A DNA stretch of 12,131 nucleotides from Clostridiales bacterium (GTDB lineage Bacteria; Bacillota_A; Clostridia; Oscillospirales; Oscillospiraceae), in NCBI GenBank assembly GCA_019417795.1, contig DXUR01000054.1:1-12131 (forward strand), in the 5' to 3' direction. This document shows, one piece after another, positions 1-5,585 of the stretch. The notes under the pieces are model-generated. The model did no database searches, was not told the DNA's origin, and saw only the letters and a list, made by a program, of their open reading frames with translations. A program made the position numbers and the translations under genes. The number at the start of each line of letters is the position of its first letter. Positions within the stretch are counted from its first letter, which is position 1.

Positions 1-1
1 C

Positions 2-544
2 AACATCAAGGCCCAGCAGAGCGCGGGCTATGCACGTTGGGCGAAACTCCAAAATTTGAAGCAGGCCGCAAAGACAATGAACTTTCTTACCGAGCATGGC
101 ATAGAGCAATATGCCGAGCTGGAAAGCAAGGTTATTGAGATCAGCGCGGCCAACGACGAGGCGGCTGCGGCCCTCAAAGATGTGGAACGGCGTCTTGGGA
201 ACATGGCGGTGCTGATAAAGAACCTCACCACCTACAAGCAGCTCCGGCCCGTGGTGCTGGAATACCGCAAGGCCAAAGACAAGGCCGCGTTCCGGCGCGA
301 ACATGAAAGTCAGCTCATTTTGTACGAGGCTGCGGCAAAGGCCATCAAGGACGCCGGGATCACAAGGCTGCCCGATCTGGCCGCCCTGAAAGCCGAGTAC
401 CGGGAGCTGGACAAGCAGAAAGCGCGGCTGTACGAACAGTACGGCGAAGTCAAGCGAGAGCTGAAAGAATACGGCATTATCAAGCAGAATGTGGACAGCA
501 TTTTGCGGGTGACGCCGGGAAAGGAGCAGGCACAAGAGCTATGA
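2..544 (+). CDS. Relaxase/mobilization nuclease, C-terminal 180 residues (5' end outside window)
   Basis: The frame is open from base 2 with no stop before TGA at 542-544, so this is the tail of a longer gene. The catalytic His/Tyr relaxase domain lies upstream and cannot be seen. The visible part is highly charged and almost entirely helical, with Glu/Lys/Arg-rich heptad-like stretches such as LESKVIEIS and KAEYRELDKQKARLYEQYGE, as expected for the coiled-coil tail of MOBP-type relaxases of Tn1549-like elements. In that family the enzyme nicks oriT and pilots the single strand into the recipient. A TTG at 56 could be read as a start, but the same frame continues upstream with sensible sequence (NIKAQQSAGYARW), so it is internal. 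The gene overlaps the next one by ATGA, indicating one operon with translational coupling. The family is assigned from the tail and the neighbours only. Confidence 0.75.
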   Translation, partial: NIKAQQSAGYARWAKLQNLKQAAKTMNFLTEHGIEQYAELESKVIEISAANDEAAAALKDVERRLGNMAVLIKNLTTYKQLRPVVLEYRKAKDKAAFRREHESQLILYEAAAKAIKDAGITRLPDLAALKAEYRELDKQKARLYEQYGEVKRELKEYGIIKQNVDSILRVTPGKEQAQEL

Positions 545-912
545 GCATACCGAGAATGAATTACCCTCAATACCGCAAGGCCCGGAAGCTGACGCATGAG
601 TGCTGCAATTACTGTGACGGGAACTGTCTACTGCTGGACGATGTCGAAGAATGTGTTTGTGTTCAGAGCATTTCCTATTCGCTGCTGTGCCGGTGGTTTA
701 AGGTTGCCGTCCTCCCACTGGACGCGGCCCTGTACGCCGAGATCAGCAAAAGCCGGGACGAGGTGAAACGCTGCGCCGTATGCGGGGCCGTGTTTACGCC
801 GAAGTCCAACCGGGCCAAATACTGCCCGGATTGCGCGGTGCGGATGCGCCGGAAGAAAGAAGCCGAACGGCAGAGGAAAAGATACCTCCTGTCTACGCAT
901 TTAGGCCGGTGA
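541..912 (+). CDS. Cysteine-rich VLP-domain protein with C-terminal zinc-ribbon motif
   Basis: This 123-aa protein has two cysteine clusters. The first, residues 21-50, holds Cys21, 22, 25, 29, 38, 40 and 50 (CCNYCDGNC, then ECVC and LLC) and is followed by VLPLD at 58-62, the signature naming the Cys_rich_VLP family. The second is a treble-clef-like zinc site, CAVC at 78-81 and CPDC at 95-98, then a very basic tail (RMRRKKEAERQRKR) suited to nucleic-acid binding. The family is common next to relaxase genes in clostridial conjugative transposons and has no established function; a role in DNA processing or regulation is inference. The start overlaps the relaxase stop (ATGA, 541-544). An AAGGAG at 521-526 is rather far upstream (14 nt), so initiation probably depends on coupling. 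The last codons lie inside the left copy of the 118-bp repeat. Confidence 0.85.
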   Translation: MSIPRMNYPQYRKARKLTHECCNYCDGNCLLLDDVEECVCVQSISYSLLCRWFKVAVLPLDAALYAEISKSRDEVKRCAVCGAVFTPKSNRAKYCPDCAVRMRRKKEAERQRKRYLLSTHLGR

Positions 913-1006
913 AAACCCAGCCGTGACAAGGCTTTTCCGGCATGGTCGGCGGGCAGGCAGGACAGATTATCCAATCCCCGCCAGAACACACTTCTAAATG
1001 CGTAGA
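889..1006. repeat. 118-bp structured direct repeat, copy A (left of cargo 1)
   Basis: This nearly matches 3120-3237. It starts in the last codons of the Cys-rich VLP gene and is bounded by inverted arms TCTACGCATTTA (892-903) and TAAATGCGTAGA (995-1006), a perfect 12-bp pair. Inside is a small hairpin region before a T-run (about 911-936), then a core (about 938-984) almost identical between copies, with a GGCGGG (948-953) / CCCGCC (977-982) dyad. Differences between the copies concentrate in the T-run hairpin and just before the right arm. Confidence 0.85.
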
Positions 1007-1014
1007 AAGCAACC

Positions 1015-1071
1015 CATGAGAAAGCGCCGGACGCGGCGGCCTGCTGGCCCTGCGCCCGGCGTTTTCTCATG
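1015..1071. terminator. Strong bidirectional hairpin between Cys-rich VLP and CPBP genes
   Basis: Arms CATGAGAAAGCGCCGG (1015-1030) and CCGGCGTTTTCTCATG (1056-1071) pair over 16 positions with one G-T wobble, and GGCC/GGCC adds an inner stem. It lies after the plus-strand relaxase/VLP operon and 8 nt beyond the minus-strand CPBP stop, so it can end transcription from both sides. The T-runs are short (four), so efficiency is uncertain. It belongs to the same GCCGGACGC...CCCGGCG hairpin family as those at 3516 and 5586. Confidence 0.7.
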
Positions 1072-1079
1072 GAACGATA

Positions 1080-1943
1080 TTATTCAATCTTACTTTTAGT
1101 GCCTTTCCGTTTAACCTGAATAGCTGCCAATACAATGAAAAGTAAATAGACCAAAATGGAAATTATAGATGCTTCAATACCAAAATCACCGCCAGATATT
1201 AAAAAAGACTTGTTATCCAGTATAAAATTGAAAATGGAACTACTGTCTGCTTCATTTCCTATATGCAAAATTCCTCCTATGATAACTATATTCCAAATAC
1301 CATGAACGATAGCACTATTCCAGATAGAGTTGCTTCCATAGGCTATCAGAGAAAACAATACCCCAACGATGCTTCCAGCAATTAGAAGTTGAATAATACT
1401 TATAAAATTGAGGTCATTTCCGATAATATGAAGTAGCCCAAAAAGAACAGATGGTACTATAACGGCAATTTGTATGTTGAACCTTTTTTCCAGACATCCC
1501 ATGATTATGCCCCGAAAAATCAGTTCCTCCACAATCCCTGTTGCCAGTCCATAAAAGAAGATGGCACCAGTAATTGTTGCATTGCGATCTGTGGAATTAA
1601 AAGTATTGATCTCCCAATGTCCGCCGAGCAGTATTGCAATTAGCAAAACCAAAGCAGGCATTGTCAAAGCTGATATTATCCAAACCGCTTTAACCTTAAA
1701 TCGAGGAATTTTTAATTCGAGTAAAGACGTTTTCAATAGCTTTTGGCATAATAACTTGGTTCCTAAGAAGGCGAACACACAATACAGCACTCCTGCAAAG
1801 ATATTGCAGATAGCAGGTGTCACGCCTATATTTAGGGGTAACTCACTGATTGAAAATGAAAGTATTTGTGCGACAGTTAAAATGATTATAGAAAGTACGA
1901 TTGCAACAGTAATTTGCAATGAAGTAAATTTTATATGCTCCAT
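1080..1943 (-). CDS. CPBP-family intramembrane metalloprotease (Abi/CAAX-type)
   Basis: This 287-aa multi-pass membrane protein carries the three CPBP signatures in order: EE-xxx-R (E139, E140, R144, in VEELIFRG), F-xxx-H (F168, H172, in FGLLHI) and H-xxx-N (H214, N218, in HGIWN). These are the expected glutamate-based active site and metal ligands of the Rce1/CAAX-protease-like fold. Hydrophobic segments lie near residues 10-30, 43-63, 86-107, 122-138, 158-175, 182-202, 216-228 and 257-275, with a Lys/Arg tail. Bacterial members include proteins giving immunity to bacteriocins; the substrate here is unknown. The start is ATG at 1943. An in-frame TTG at 1955 is directly against the AAAGG at 1956-1960 and could not use it; from the ATG that AAAGG is 12 nt away, which is long but workable. 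It is the last gene of the minus-strand module, 169 nt after the DUF1700 gene with a hairpin between them. Confidence 0.9.
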   Translation of the reverse strand: MEHIKFTSLQITVAIVLSIIILTVAQILSFSISELPLNIGVTPAICNIFAGVLYCVFAFLGTKLLCQKLLKTSLLELKIPRFKVKAVWIISALTMPALVLLIAILLGGHWEINTFNSTDRNATITGAIFFYGLATGIVEELIFRGIIMGCLEKRFNIQIAVIVPSVLFGLLHIIGNDLNFISIIQLLIAGSIVGVLFSLIAYGSNSIWNSAIVHGIWNIVIIGGILHIGNEADSSSIFNFILDNKSFLISGGDFGIEASIISILVYLLFIVLAAIQVKRKGTKSKIE

Positions 1944-2056
1944 TTTATGTATCAACCTTTCTCAATGACTTTGCAACAAAAACTGGAAAGCTACTGAAAA
2001 GAAATTCTCGCATTTGCTGTCAAATTTCTACCTTATTGTGTAGTGGTCGCCGGTTG

Positions 2057-2106
2057 AAAAAAACACTGGACGCAGGGCTGACAGGCCGCTACATCCGGCA
2101 TTTTTT
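2057..2106. terminator. Hairpin with A/T-runs between DUF1700 and CPBP genes
   Basis: On plus, GGACGCAG (2068-2075) pairs with CTACATCC (2089-2096) using two wobbles. An A-run lies before it and TTTTTT after it, with the mirror arrangement on minus. It sits just beyond the DUF1700 stop, so it would end or attenuate the PadR-DUF1700 message before CPBP. The GGACGCAG and following GGC resemble the left arm of the other GCCGGACGC hairpins, suggesting a degenerate copy of that family inside the cargo. About 170 nt separate the two genes and nothing else clear is seen there. Confidence 0.6.
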
Positions 2107-2112
2107 ATTATA

Positions 2113-2676
2113 TTATTGATCCAGTTTTTTCTTCCCTTTGCTCATAGACTTAATGATTACAATGGTGAGCTTCCAAAGCAACCATCCAATAGCAAAAATT
2201 ACTGCACCAATCAAAATAGAAATAGGGAGAAAAGCTATCGCATTAGCAGAAAAAGCGCCGATGCTGATACCAATTTCTGTAATTTCGTATCCCATTAAAT
2301 GAGCAACGAGCTTGATAATACCCGCAATCGGGCAAAGCACACCACTTACCATAAAGGCGATACCGCAAATACTGGTAATTGGCAAAACAAACATACCACC
2401 AATGCCTGCAAGACTGTAAAACGCAATTACGGCACTCAACCGACGCCAGTTAAAACCATTGTTTTTTGCAACAGCTTCCCCTAAATAGGCTCTTGCAAGT
2501 TCTTTCGGATTTCCCAGTCGCTCAATGATCTGTTCTGTGGAAGTACCGCTGGCCTGTAATTCAAGCATTTCGCTTTTAATCTCTTTGACAATGTCCACAC
2601 GCTCTGATACAATCAGTGGTTTCAGATATTTTTCAATTTTTTCAAGATATTCGTTAAGGGATTTTTCCAGTTCCAT
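2113..2676 (-). CDS. DUF1700/HAAS-domain membrane protein, PadR partner
   Basis: This 187-aa protein has a soluble N-terminal helical domain (residues 1-70) with the HAAS/DUF1700 pattern: LEKSLNEYLEKIEKYL, an ERVDIVKEIKSEM helix, then IIERLGNPKELARAYLGE. This is followed by three hydrophobic stretches (about 80-103, 105-128 and 143-175) and a Lys-rich end. HAAS-domain proteins are typically encoded directly after PadR-like repressors and are thought to work with them in sensing or modulating the envelope; the exact role is not established. The start is ATG at 2676. An AGGAG at 2686-2690, inside the last codons of padR, is 9 nt upstream and decides against the in-frame upstream ATG at 2709. 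Four bases separate it from the padR stop, so the two are co-translated. The family call rests on sequence pattern and gene pairing. Confidence 0.85.
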   Translation of the reverse strand: MELEKSLNEYLEKIEKYLKPLIVSERVDIVKEIKSEMLELQASGTSTEQIIERLGNPKELARAYLGEAVAKNNGFNWRRLSAVIAFYSLAGIGGMFVLPITSICGIAFMVSGVLCPIAGIIKLVAHLMGYEITEIGISIGAFSANAIAFLPISILIGAVIFAIGWLLWKLTIVIIKSMSKGKKKLDQ

Positions 2677-2680
2677 TGTT

Positions 2681-3013
2681 TTATTCTCCTTTAATTTCAT
2701 TGATTGCATTTAATAGATTATTCCATTCTTTAGACATTGCAGAAATATACTCAAGTCCTTTGTCCGTAATGGAATAATACTTTCTCGGCGGCAAACCCTC
2801 GGCGCTTTCCTGCCATGAGGATGAAACATAATCTTCTTTCATTAGCCGTCTAAGTAGCGGATAAATTGTATTCTCTTTTGCGGCCAAAATAGGATATTTT
2901 TCTAATGTGCTGATAATTTCATATCCATAGGACGGTCGCTGCTTTATCATTAACAGAATACAAAATTCAAGTGTCCCTCGCTTAATCTGGGATTTCCAAT
3001 CGTCAATATTCAT
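2681..3013 (-). CDS. PadR-family transcriptional regulator
   Basis: This 110-aa winged-helix protein has family landmarks in order: RGTLEFCILLMI (12-23), SYGYEI (28-33), the recognition region TIYPLLRRLMKEDYV (49-63), then the wing with GLPPRKYYSITDKG (73-86), and a short C-terminal dimerisation helix. Members are dimeric repressors, often of membrane or efflux genes, released by ligand or stress. The start is ATG at 3013, where AGGAGGT (3021-3027) is 7 nt upstream. An in-frame ATG at 3076 would add 21 residues unlike the family and would lie upstream of the promoter. It is the first gene of the cargo 1 operon, and autorepression is likely because a small dyad sits in its promoter. The ligand is unknown. 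Confidence 0.92.
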   Translation of the reverse strand: MNIDDWKSQIKRGTLEFCILLMIKQRPSYGYEIISTLEKYPILAAKENTIYPLLRRLMKEDYVSSSWQESAEGLPPRKYYSITDKGLEYISAMSKEWNNLLNAINEIKGE

Positions 3014-3035
3014 GTACTGTACCTCCTGCCTATAT

Positions 3036-3064
3036 ATCGTACTACACAGTATATCTAATGTCAA
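3036..3064 (-). promoter_or_regulatory. Sigma-A-type promoter of the padR operon with possible operator dyad
   Basis: Read on minus, TTGACA (3059-3064) and TACGAT (3036-3041) are separated by 17 nt. The -35 is perfect and the -10 keeps the T, A, A and T anchor bases. A short dyad TACT-ACAC-AGTA (3040-3051) lies over the -10 edge and spacer, where a PadR dimer could block polymerase. The dyad is only four bases per arm, so the operator is a guess. Confidence 0.6.
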
Positions 3065-3119
3065 GAGTATATTCAAACAAACTTTGTATGTATCTTATCT
3101 AATAACTTAAAAACTCTAT

Positions 3120-3237
3120 CTGTCTACGCATTTAAGCCGCTGAAAAACCCGCCATTTCGGGGCTTTTTCGGCATGGTCGGCGGGCAGGCAGGACAGGTTA
3201 TCCAATCCCCGCCAGAGAGGACTTCAAAATGCGTAGG
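3120..3237. repeat. 118-bp structured direct repeat, copy B (right of cargo 1)
   Basis: This copy matches 889-1006. It begins with codons that in copy A end the Cys-rich VLP gene (here they would read LSTHLSR then stop) but are attached to no gene, so it is a relic of that 3' end. Arms CTACGCATTT (3124-3133) and AAATGCGTAG (3227-3236) pair perfectly, as does the inner GGCGGG (3179-3184) / CCCGCC (3208-3213). Most of the 301 bases between padR and the HTH gene are accounted for: padR promoter, about 55 AT-rich bases with nothing clear, this repeat, then a 77-base leader with no convincing promoter. Confidence 0.85.
3142..3169 (+). terminator. Terminator-like hairpin inside repeat copy B
   Basis: AAAAACCCG (3143-3151) faces CGGGGCTTTTT (3158-3168) around a six-base loop, giving a CCCG/CGGG stem extended by A/T pairing with one bulged C. 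The matching place in copy A (about 911-936) has a different sequence but again A-run, short GC stem (AGCC/GGCT) and T-run. That suggests the structure matters more than the bases, as in a terminator for the Cys-rich VLP message. Confidence 0.45.
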
Positions 3238-3314
3238 AAAATTCTTCTTATGGTGTTATTCCCGGCGCTTCTGTGGTATGCTCATAATAAAACTATGACA
3301 GGAGTGTTTAAGGG

Positions 3315-3509
3315 ATGGCCGAACAGGAAATGTTGCTGGACAGCGCCACGATCAAGGCCGCCGTTGCAGGTGAGAAGTGGGCCACGGAAAAGGTGATCCA
3401 ACACTACACCCCTATGATCGACGTGCTGGCCGTTGACGAAGATATGAAGCAGCACCTTATTCTGAAACTGCTGGAAGAACTGCCACACTTTCCGATGGGG
3501 CAGGCATAA
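3315..3509 (+). CDS. Small HTH_16-like conjugative-transposon protein
   Basis: This 64-aa protein resembles the N-terminal HTH_16-type helix-turn-helix proteins encoded beside the sigma-like factor in Tn916/Tn1549 relatives: a helix with TIKAAVAGEKWATEKVIQHY (12-31), then VDEDMKQHLILKLLEELPHF (40-59). The family usually accompanies regulation of conjugation genes; DNA contact and target are not shown here. The ORF is complete, with an AGGAG about 11 nt and an AAGGG immediately before the ATG; the first is the usable one. It is GC-rich like the backbone and lies alone between the two cargo blocks, with repeat B before it and the hairpin at 3516-3562 after it. The sigma-factor-like partner gene is not in this window, so it may be elsewhere or lost. 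Confidence 0.75.
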   Translation: MAEQEMLLDSATIKAAVAGEKWATEKVIQHYTPMIDVLAVDEDMKQHLILKLLEELPHFPMGQA

Positions 3510-3515
3510 AGAAAA

Positions 3516-3562
3516 AGAACGCCGGACGCAGAGGCACACAGCCCCCGCGCCCGGCGCTTTGC
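3516..3562. terminator. GC-rich hairpin after the HTH_16 gene
   Basis: CGCCGG (3520-3525) and CCGGCG (3551-3556) pair, flanked by an A-rich left side and CTTT on the right. It starts 7 nt after the HTH_16 stop. It is the left member of the direct-repeat pair around cargo 2. Confidence 0.65.
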
Positions 3563-3578
3563 GATGCTTAGATCACTC
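3520..3578. repeat. Terminator-containing direct repeat, copy C (left of cargo 2)
   Basis: This aligns with 5590-5649 over about 60 bases with one gap and a handful of mismatches. It includes the hairpin and runs on to GATCACTC. In the right copy those last bases are the stop region of the TTRAP gene; here they are attached to no gene. Confidence 0.85.
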
Positions 3579-3602
3579 TTACACTTTATATTGCATATTG
3601 TA

Positions 3603-3631
3603 TTGCTCTAAAACCACATTGATGATATACT
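3603..3631 (+). promoter_or_regulatory. Promoter of the small membrane protein / 174-aa gene pair
   Basis: TTGCTC (3603-3608) and TATACT (3626-3631) are separated by 17 nt, upstream of the gene starting at 3687. The -10 is one base off consensus and the -35 keeps TTG. No operator was recognised. Confidence 0.5.
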
Positions 3632-3686
3632 AAGAAAAGAATATCAAGTGTGTATCTACAAGTTAAAAGAAAGGGAAAAATATACT

Positions 3687-3851
3687 ATGCTCAAATCAAT
3701 TATAACATTGATAGTTACCCTTATTGTAGGAGTTGTATTCATGGCAATAGGAAATGATTTCCTTAATGGATCTACTGATCTCGGTGTGATTGTAGCCGTT
3801 GCCGTAGCGGGGGCCTTGGTTGTGTTTTTTAATGGACAGAAAGGAAAATGA
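3687..3851 (+). CDS. Small two-helix membrane protein of unknown function
   Basis: The 54-aa product is almost only two hydrophobic helices (about 2-21 and 32-48) joined by a short polar hairpin, GNDFLNGSTD, with a positive end (GQKGK). The ATG at 3687 is preferred over an in-frame ATG at 3648: AAAGGG lies 5' of it at a usable distance, and the extra 13 residues (MCIYKLKEREKYT) are polar and unlike a membrane lead-in. The gene is followed after 44 nt by the 174-aa gene on the same strand, so they are probably co-transcribed. Size and topology fit holin-like or immunity-helper proteins, but nothing in the sequence settles this and I do not recognise a family. Confidence 0.65.
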   Translation: MLKSIITLIVTLIVGVVFMAIGNDFLNGSTDLGVIVAVAVAGALVVFFNGQKGK

Positions 3852-3895
3852 AAGGTACGATTACAAAATAGGATTTTTGATGTGGAGAGCTGATT

Positions 3896-4420
3896 ATGGA
3901 GAATATATTTGATAAGTTCAAGAAATTAAATTTAGACACCTCGCCCATAGGTCTATCAATCGAATTGAGAGAACCATTTTTTTGTACGCCGATTGGAGCC
4001 CAAATTATTGGGTGGGATAATGGAATACATTATTGCTTTATCAAGGGATTTAAGGAGATTGTTTTTTGCGTAAATCCAGAAACGTGCTGTAATTATTATG
4101 TTTATCCACTTGCTAAAGATTTTACAGATTTTTTAAGGTTGCTTCTTTCTCTGAAAACAACAAATGCAATTCAACAAGTAGTGTGGATGGATAAAGATGC
4201 TTTTGAAAACTTTATGAATGATCCTGATGAAGTTAGATATACAAGTAGTGAGCCAGTGCAAAGCATACTTCAAAATATTTCCTCTAATTTAGAGGTTGAA
4301 CCGATAGAAAATCCATTTGATTATATCAAAAAACTCCAAAAGGATTTTCCGTATAAAGAGATAAAGTTTACAGATGAATTTTATAATATAACTGGTTTAA
4401 CACGGCAAGAGAATATCTAA
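3896..4420 (+). CDS. 174-aa cytosolic protein, candidate immunity protein for the HNH toxin
   Basis: There is no signal peptide or membrane segment. The protein is acidic to neutral with a compact alpha/beta look: beta-like PIGAQIIGW and GIHYCFIKGFKEIVFCVNP (residues 32-61), then VYPLAKDFTDFLRLLLSL (69-86), QQVVWMDKDAFENFM (93-107) and a C-terminal segment around FDYIKKLQKDFPYKEIKF (141-158). The blocks resemble single-domain immunity-like proteins found in gut Clostridia and loosely recall the SMI1/KNR4 (SUKH) type, but I cannot confirm membership. GGAGAG (3884-3889) lies 6 nt before the ATG. It converges on the secreted HNH gene and shares its terminator, which is the main reason to propose immunity. 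Against it, toxin and immunity genes are usually in tandem rather than convergent. Confidence 0.8.
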   Translation: MENIFDKFKKLNLDTSPIGLSIELREPFFCTPIGAQIIGWDNGIHYCFIKGFKEIVFCVNPETCCNYYVYPLAKDFTDFLRLLLSLKTTNAIQQVVWMDKDAFENFMNDPDEVRYTSSEPVQSILQNISSNLEVEPIENPFDYIKKLQKDFPYKEIKFTDEFYNITGLTRQENI

Positions 4421-4467
4421 AAAAGTTGCAGAGGACACTTTCAACAGTGTTCTTCTGCAACTTTTTT
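4419..4467. terminator. Bidirectional terminator between the 174-aa gene and the HNH gene
   Basis: GTTGCAGAGGACACT (4425-4439) pairs with AGTGTTCTTCTGCAAC (4446-4461) with one bulge and a six-base loop. An A-run precedes it and TTTTTT follows, and the mirror image works on minus. It begins at the stop of the 174-aa gene and lies 52 nt past the stop of the HNH gene. Confidence 0.92.
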
Positions 4468-4519
4468 GTTGACTAATTAAACTTTTGATTTTTGTGAGAT
4501 TTCTTTGAAAAGGATGCCG

Positions 4520-5407
4520 TTAATAACCAGCCCACCAACTTGTTACCTGTGTATGTGTTGCTTTTGGAAGATGAATCAGATTGCTATACGCATTACTTCC
4601 GCCGTATGCAAGCGGGCGAATATGGTGAACATCGTATAAACTGCGATTTAAGGTAACGCCCGTATTGGCGGTGTAAGTATTATAGTAGGTATCAGCTAAA
4701 TTAGACGGACGAGTAGTTGTTGCACCTTTGGCATAGTTAGCAGGCGGCATGGGTAGGCTTTTCCCGCTTACAGAATCAGAAAAATTAAAATTCCAAGCGT
4801 GTCCTGTTCTATTAGAAAGTGCAGTTGTTGTTACGCCACTTCCAGAAGTAGCATTATCATAGTCCGTAATAGTGTAGGCAACATAATAATACCCTGTTTT
4901 TGCAGGAACTGTCCATGTGTAATCTACGCCATACTCACTGTTGGATGTATATGTATGGTAAACAGAACCCCCAACATTTGAGTAAGAGCCGGATAATGTT
5001 GTAAAACTCCCCTTTAATTGAGCTGTCAATTTAATATTTGGTTTCACAAAAGGAGAGGTTGGGCAATCAACATTAAAATACCAAGTAAATTCGCCACCAC
5101 TGGTTTTTTTAATTCCAGCACGGACAAGATAAATTTCAATTCCTCGCTCACTGGGAGTATCAGCAGATCCTTTAGGAACAGGGATGGCAACTTCGTCGAA
5201 AGTAAGAAGTTCACCATCCTCAACAAGCATTTCACCCGTGGTCGTATCGTAATGAGTGACTTGCCCGGAATCAGCGGGAGAGGTATCCATGACGGCTTCC
5301 AACTCATTCTGGTAGGGTTCAGCCGCAATAGCAGTAATCGACATTCCTATGGCCATCATGGTGACAAGCACCAAACTCACAATTTTCTTTAAGTGTTTTT
5401 TCAACAT
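4520..5407 (-). CDS. Sec-secreted protein with C-terminal HNH nuclease motif (putative toxin)
   Basis: This is a 295-aa protein. Residues 1-29 are a clear Sec signal peptide: MLKKHLKKIV, a hydrophobic core, then an Ala-rich cleavage site near A28/A29. Residues 30-90 are polar. Residues 90-210 are rich in Thr, Ser, Tyr and Gly with alternating hydrophobics (for example YGVDYTWTVPAKTGYYYVAY), suggesting a beta-sandwich. The last 40 residues hold a compact HNH/beta-beta-alpha-metal motif: D259-V-H261-H262-I-x-P, GG at 269-270, N276-L and H285, ending TSWWAGY. In this superfamily the first His activates water and the others hold the metal, cutting DNA or RNA. No LPXTG anchor, repeats or LXG domain are seen, so free release is likely. 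The start has AAGGAGG (5417-5423) 9 nt upstream, and a strong promoter lies behind. Antagonistic toxin is the favoured reading; an extracellular scavenging nuclease is the alternative. Confidence 0.88.
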   Translation of the reverse strand: MLKKHLKKIVSLVLVTMMAIGMSITAIAAEPYQNELEAVMDTSPADSGQVTHYDTTTGEMLVEDGELLTFDEVAIPVPKGSADTPSERGIEIYLVRAGIKKTSGGEFTWYFNVDCPTSPFVKPNIKLTAQLKGSFTTLSGSYSNVGGSVYHTYTSNSEYGVDYTWTVPAKTGYYYVAYTITDYDNATSGSGVTTTALSNRTGHAWNFNFSDSVSGKSLPMPPANYAKGATTTRPSNLADTYYNTYTANTGVTLNRSLYDVHHIRPLAYGGSNAYSNLIHLPKATHTQVTSWWAGY

Positions 5408-5524
5408 ACAGTCATTCCTCCTTATTAGGTATCGTAAATAGAAAATGCCATCAAACTATCATCCCAATGGAATCACCTCTTTCATTCATTTCAATCGCGC
5501 AATCCCCTTATGTTTTATGGTAAA

Positions 5525-5553
5525 ATTATACAAATTATGAAGTATAAAGTCAA
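5525..5553 (-). promoter_or_regulatory. Near-consensus sigma-A promoter of the HNH gene
   Basis: Read on minus, TTGACT (5548-5553) and a perfect TATAAT (5525-5530) are 17 nt apart. Transcription should start near 5518, leaving a leader of about 110 nt before the ATG at 5407. No riboswitch or attenuator was recognised in the leader. The promoter is the closest to consensus in the window. Confidence 0.8.
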
Positions 5554-5585
5554 TATTATATGAACAATACAGTGTAATATACTAA

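Larger units (their letters stand above)
1072..3119 (-). mobile_element. Cargo block 1: AT-rich PadR / DUF1700 / CPBP module
   Basis: The block is visibly richer in A and T than the relaxase/VLP genes to its left and the HTH_16 island to its right. All three genes run on minus, opposite to the flanking backbone. It is bracketed by the two 118-bp repeats. It has no transposase or recombinase, so it is passenger DNA. The boundaries given are the inner edges of the hairpin at 1015-1071 and of repeat copy B and are approximate. Confidence 0.6.

Noticed and set aside
889..1006. The 118-bp repeat as the element's oriT
   Set aside because: It has inverted arms and a TTATCC box near the relaxase gene, but the box lacks the full TATCCTG-type nick consensus I know for MOBP systems and there are two copies, so I keep it only as one possibility.
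2019..2024. A TTGACA-like -35 on minus that might give CPBP its own promoter
   Set aside because: No acceptable -10 is found at the right distance, only a TTTTCA.
5452..5489. A short possible leader peptide (MNERGDSIGMIV) in the HNH gene leader
   Set aside because: No good ribosome-binding site precedes it and no attenuator hairpin follows it, so chance is the simpler explanation.
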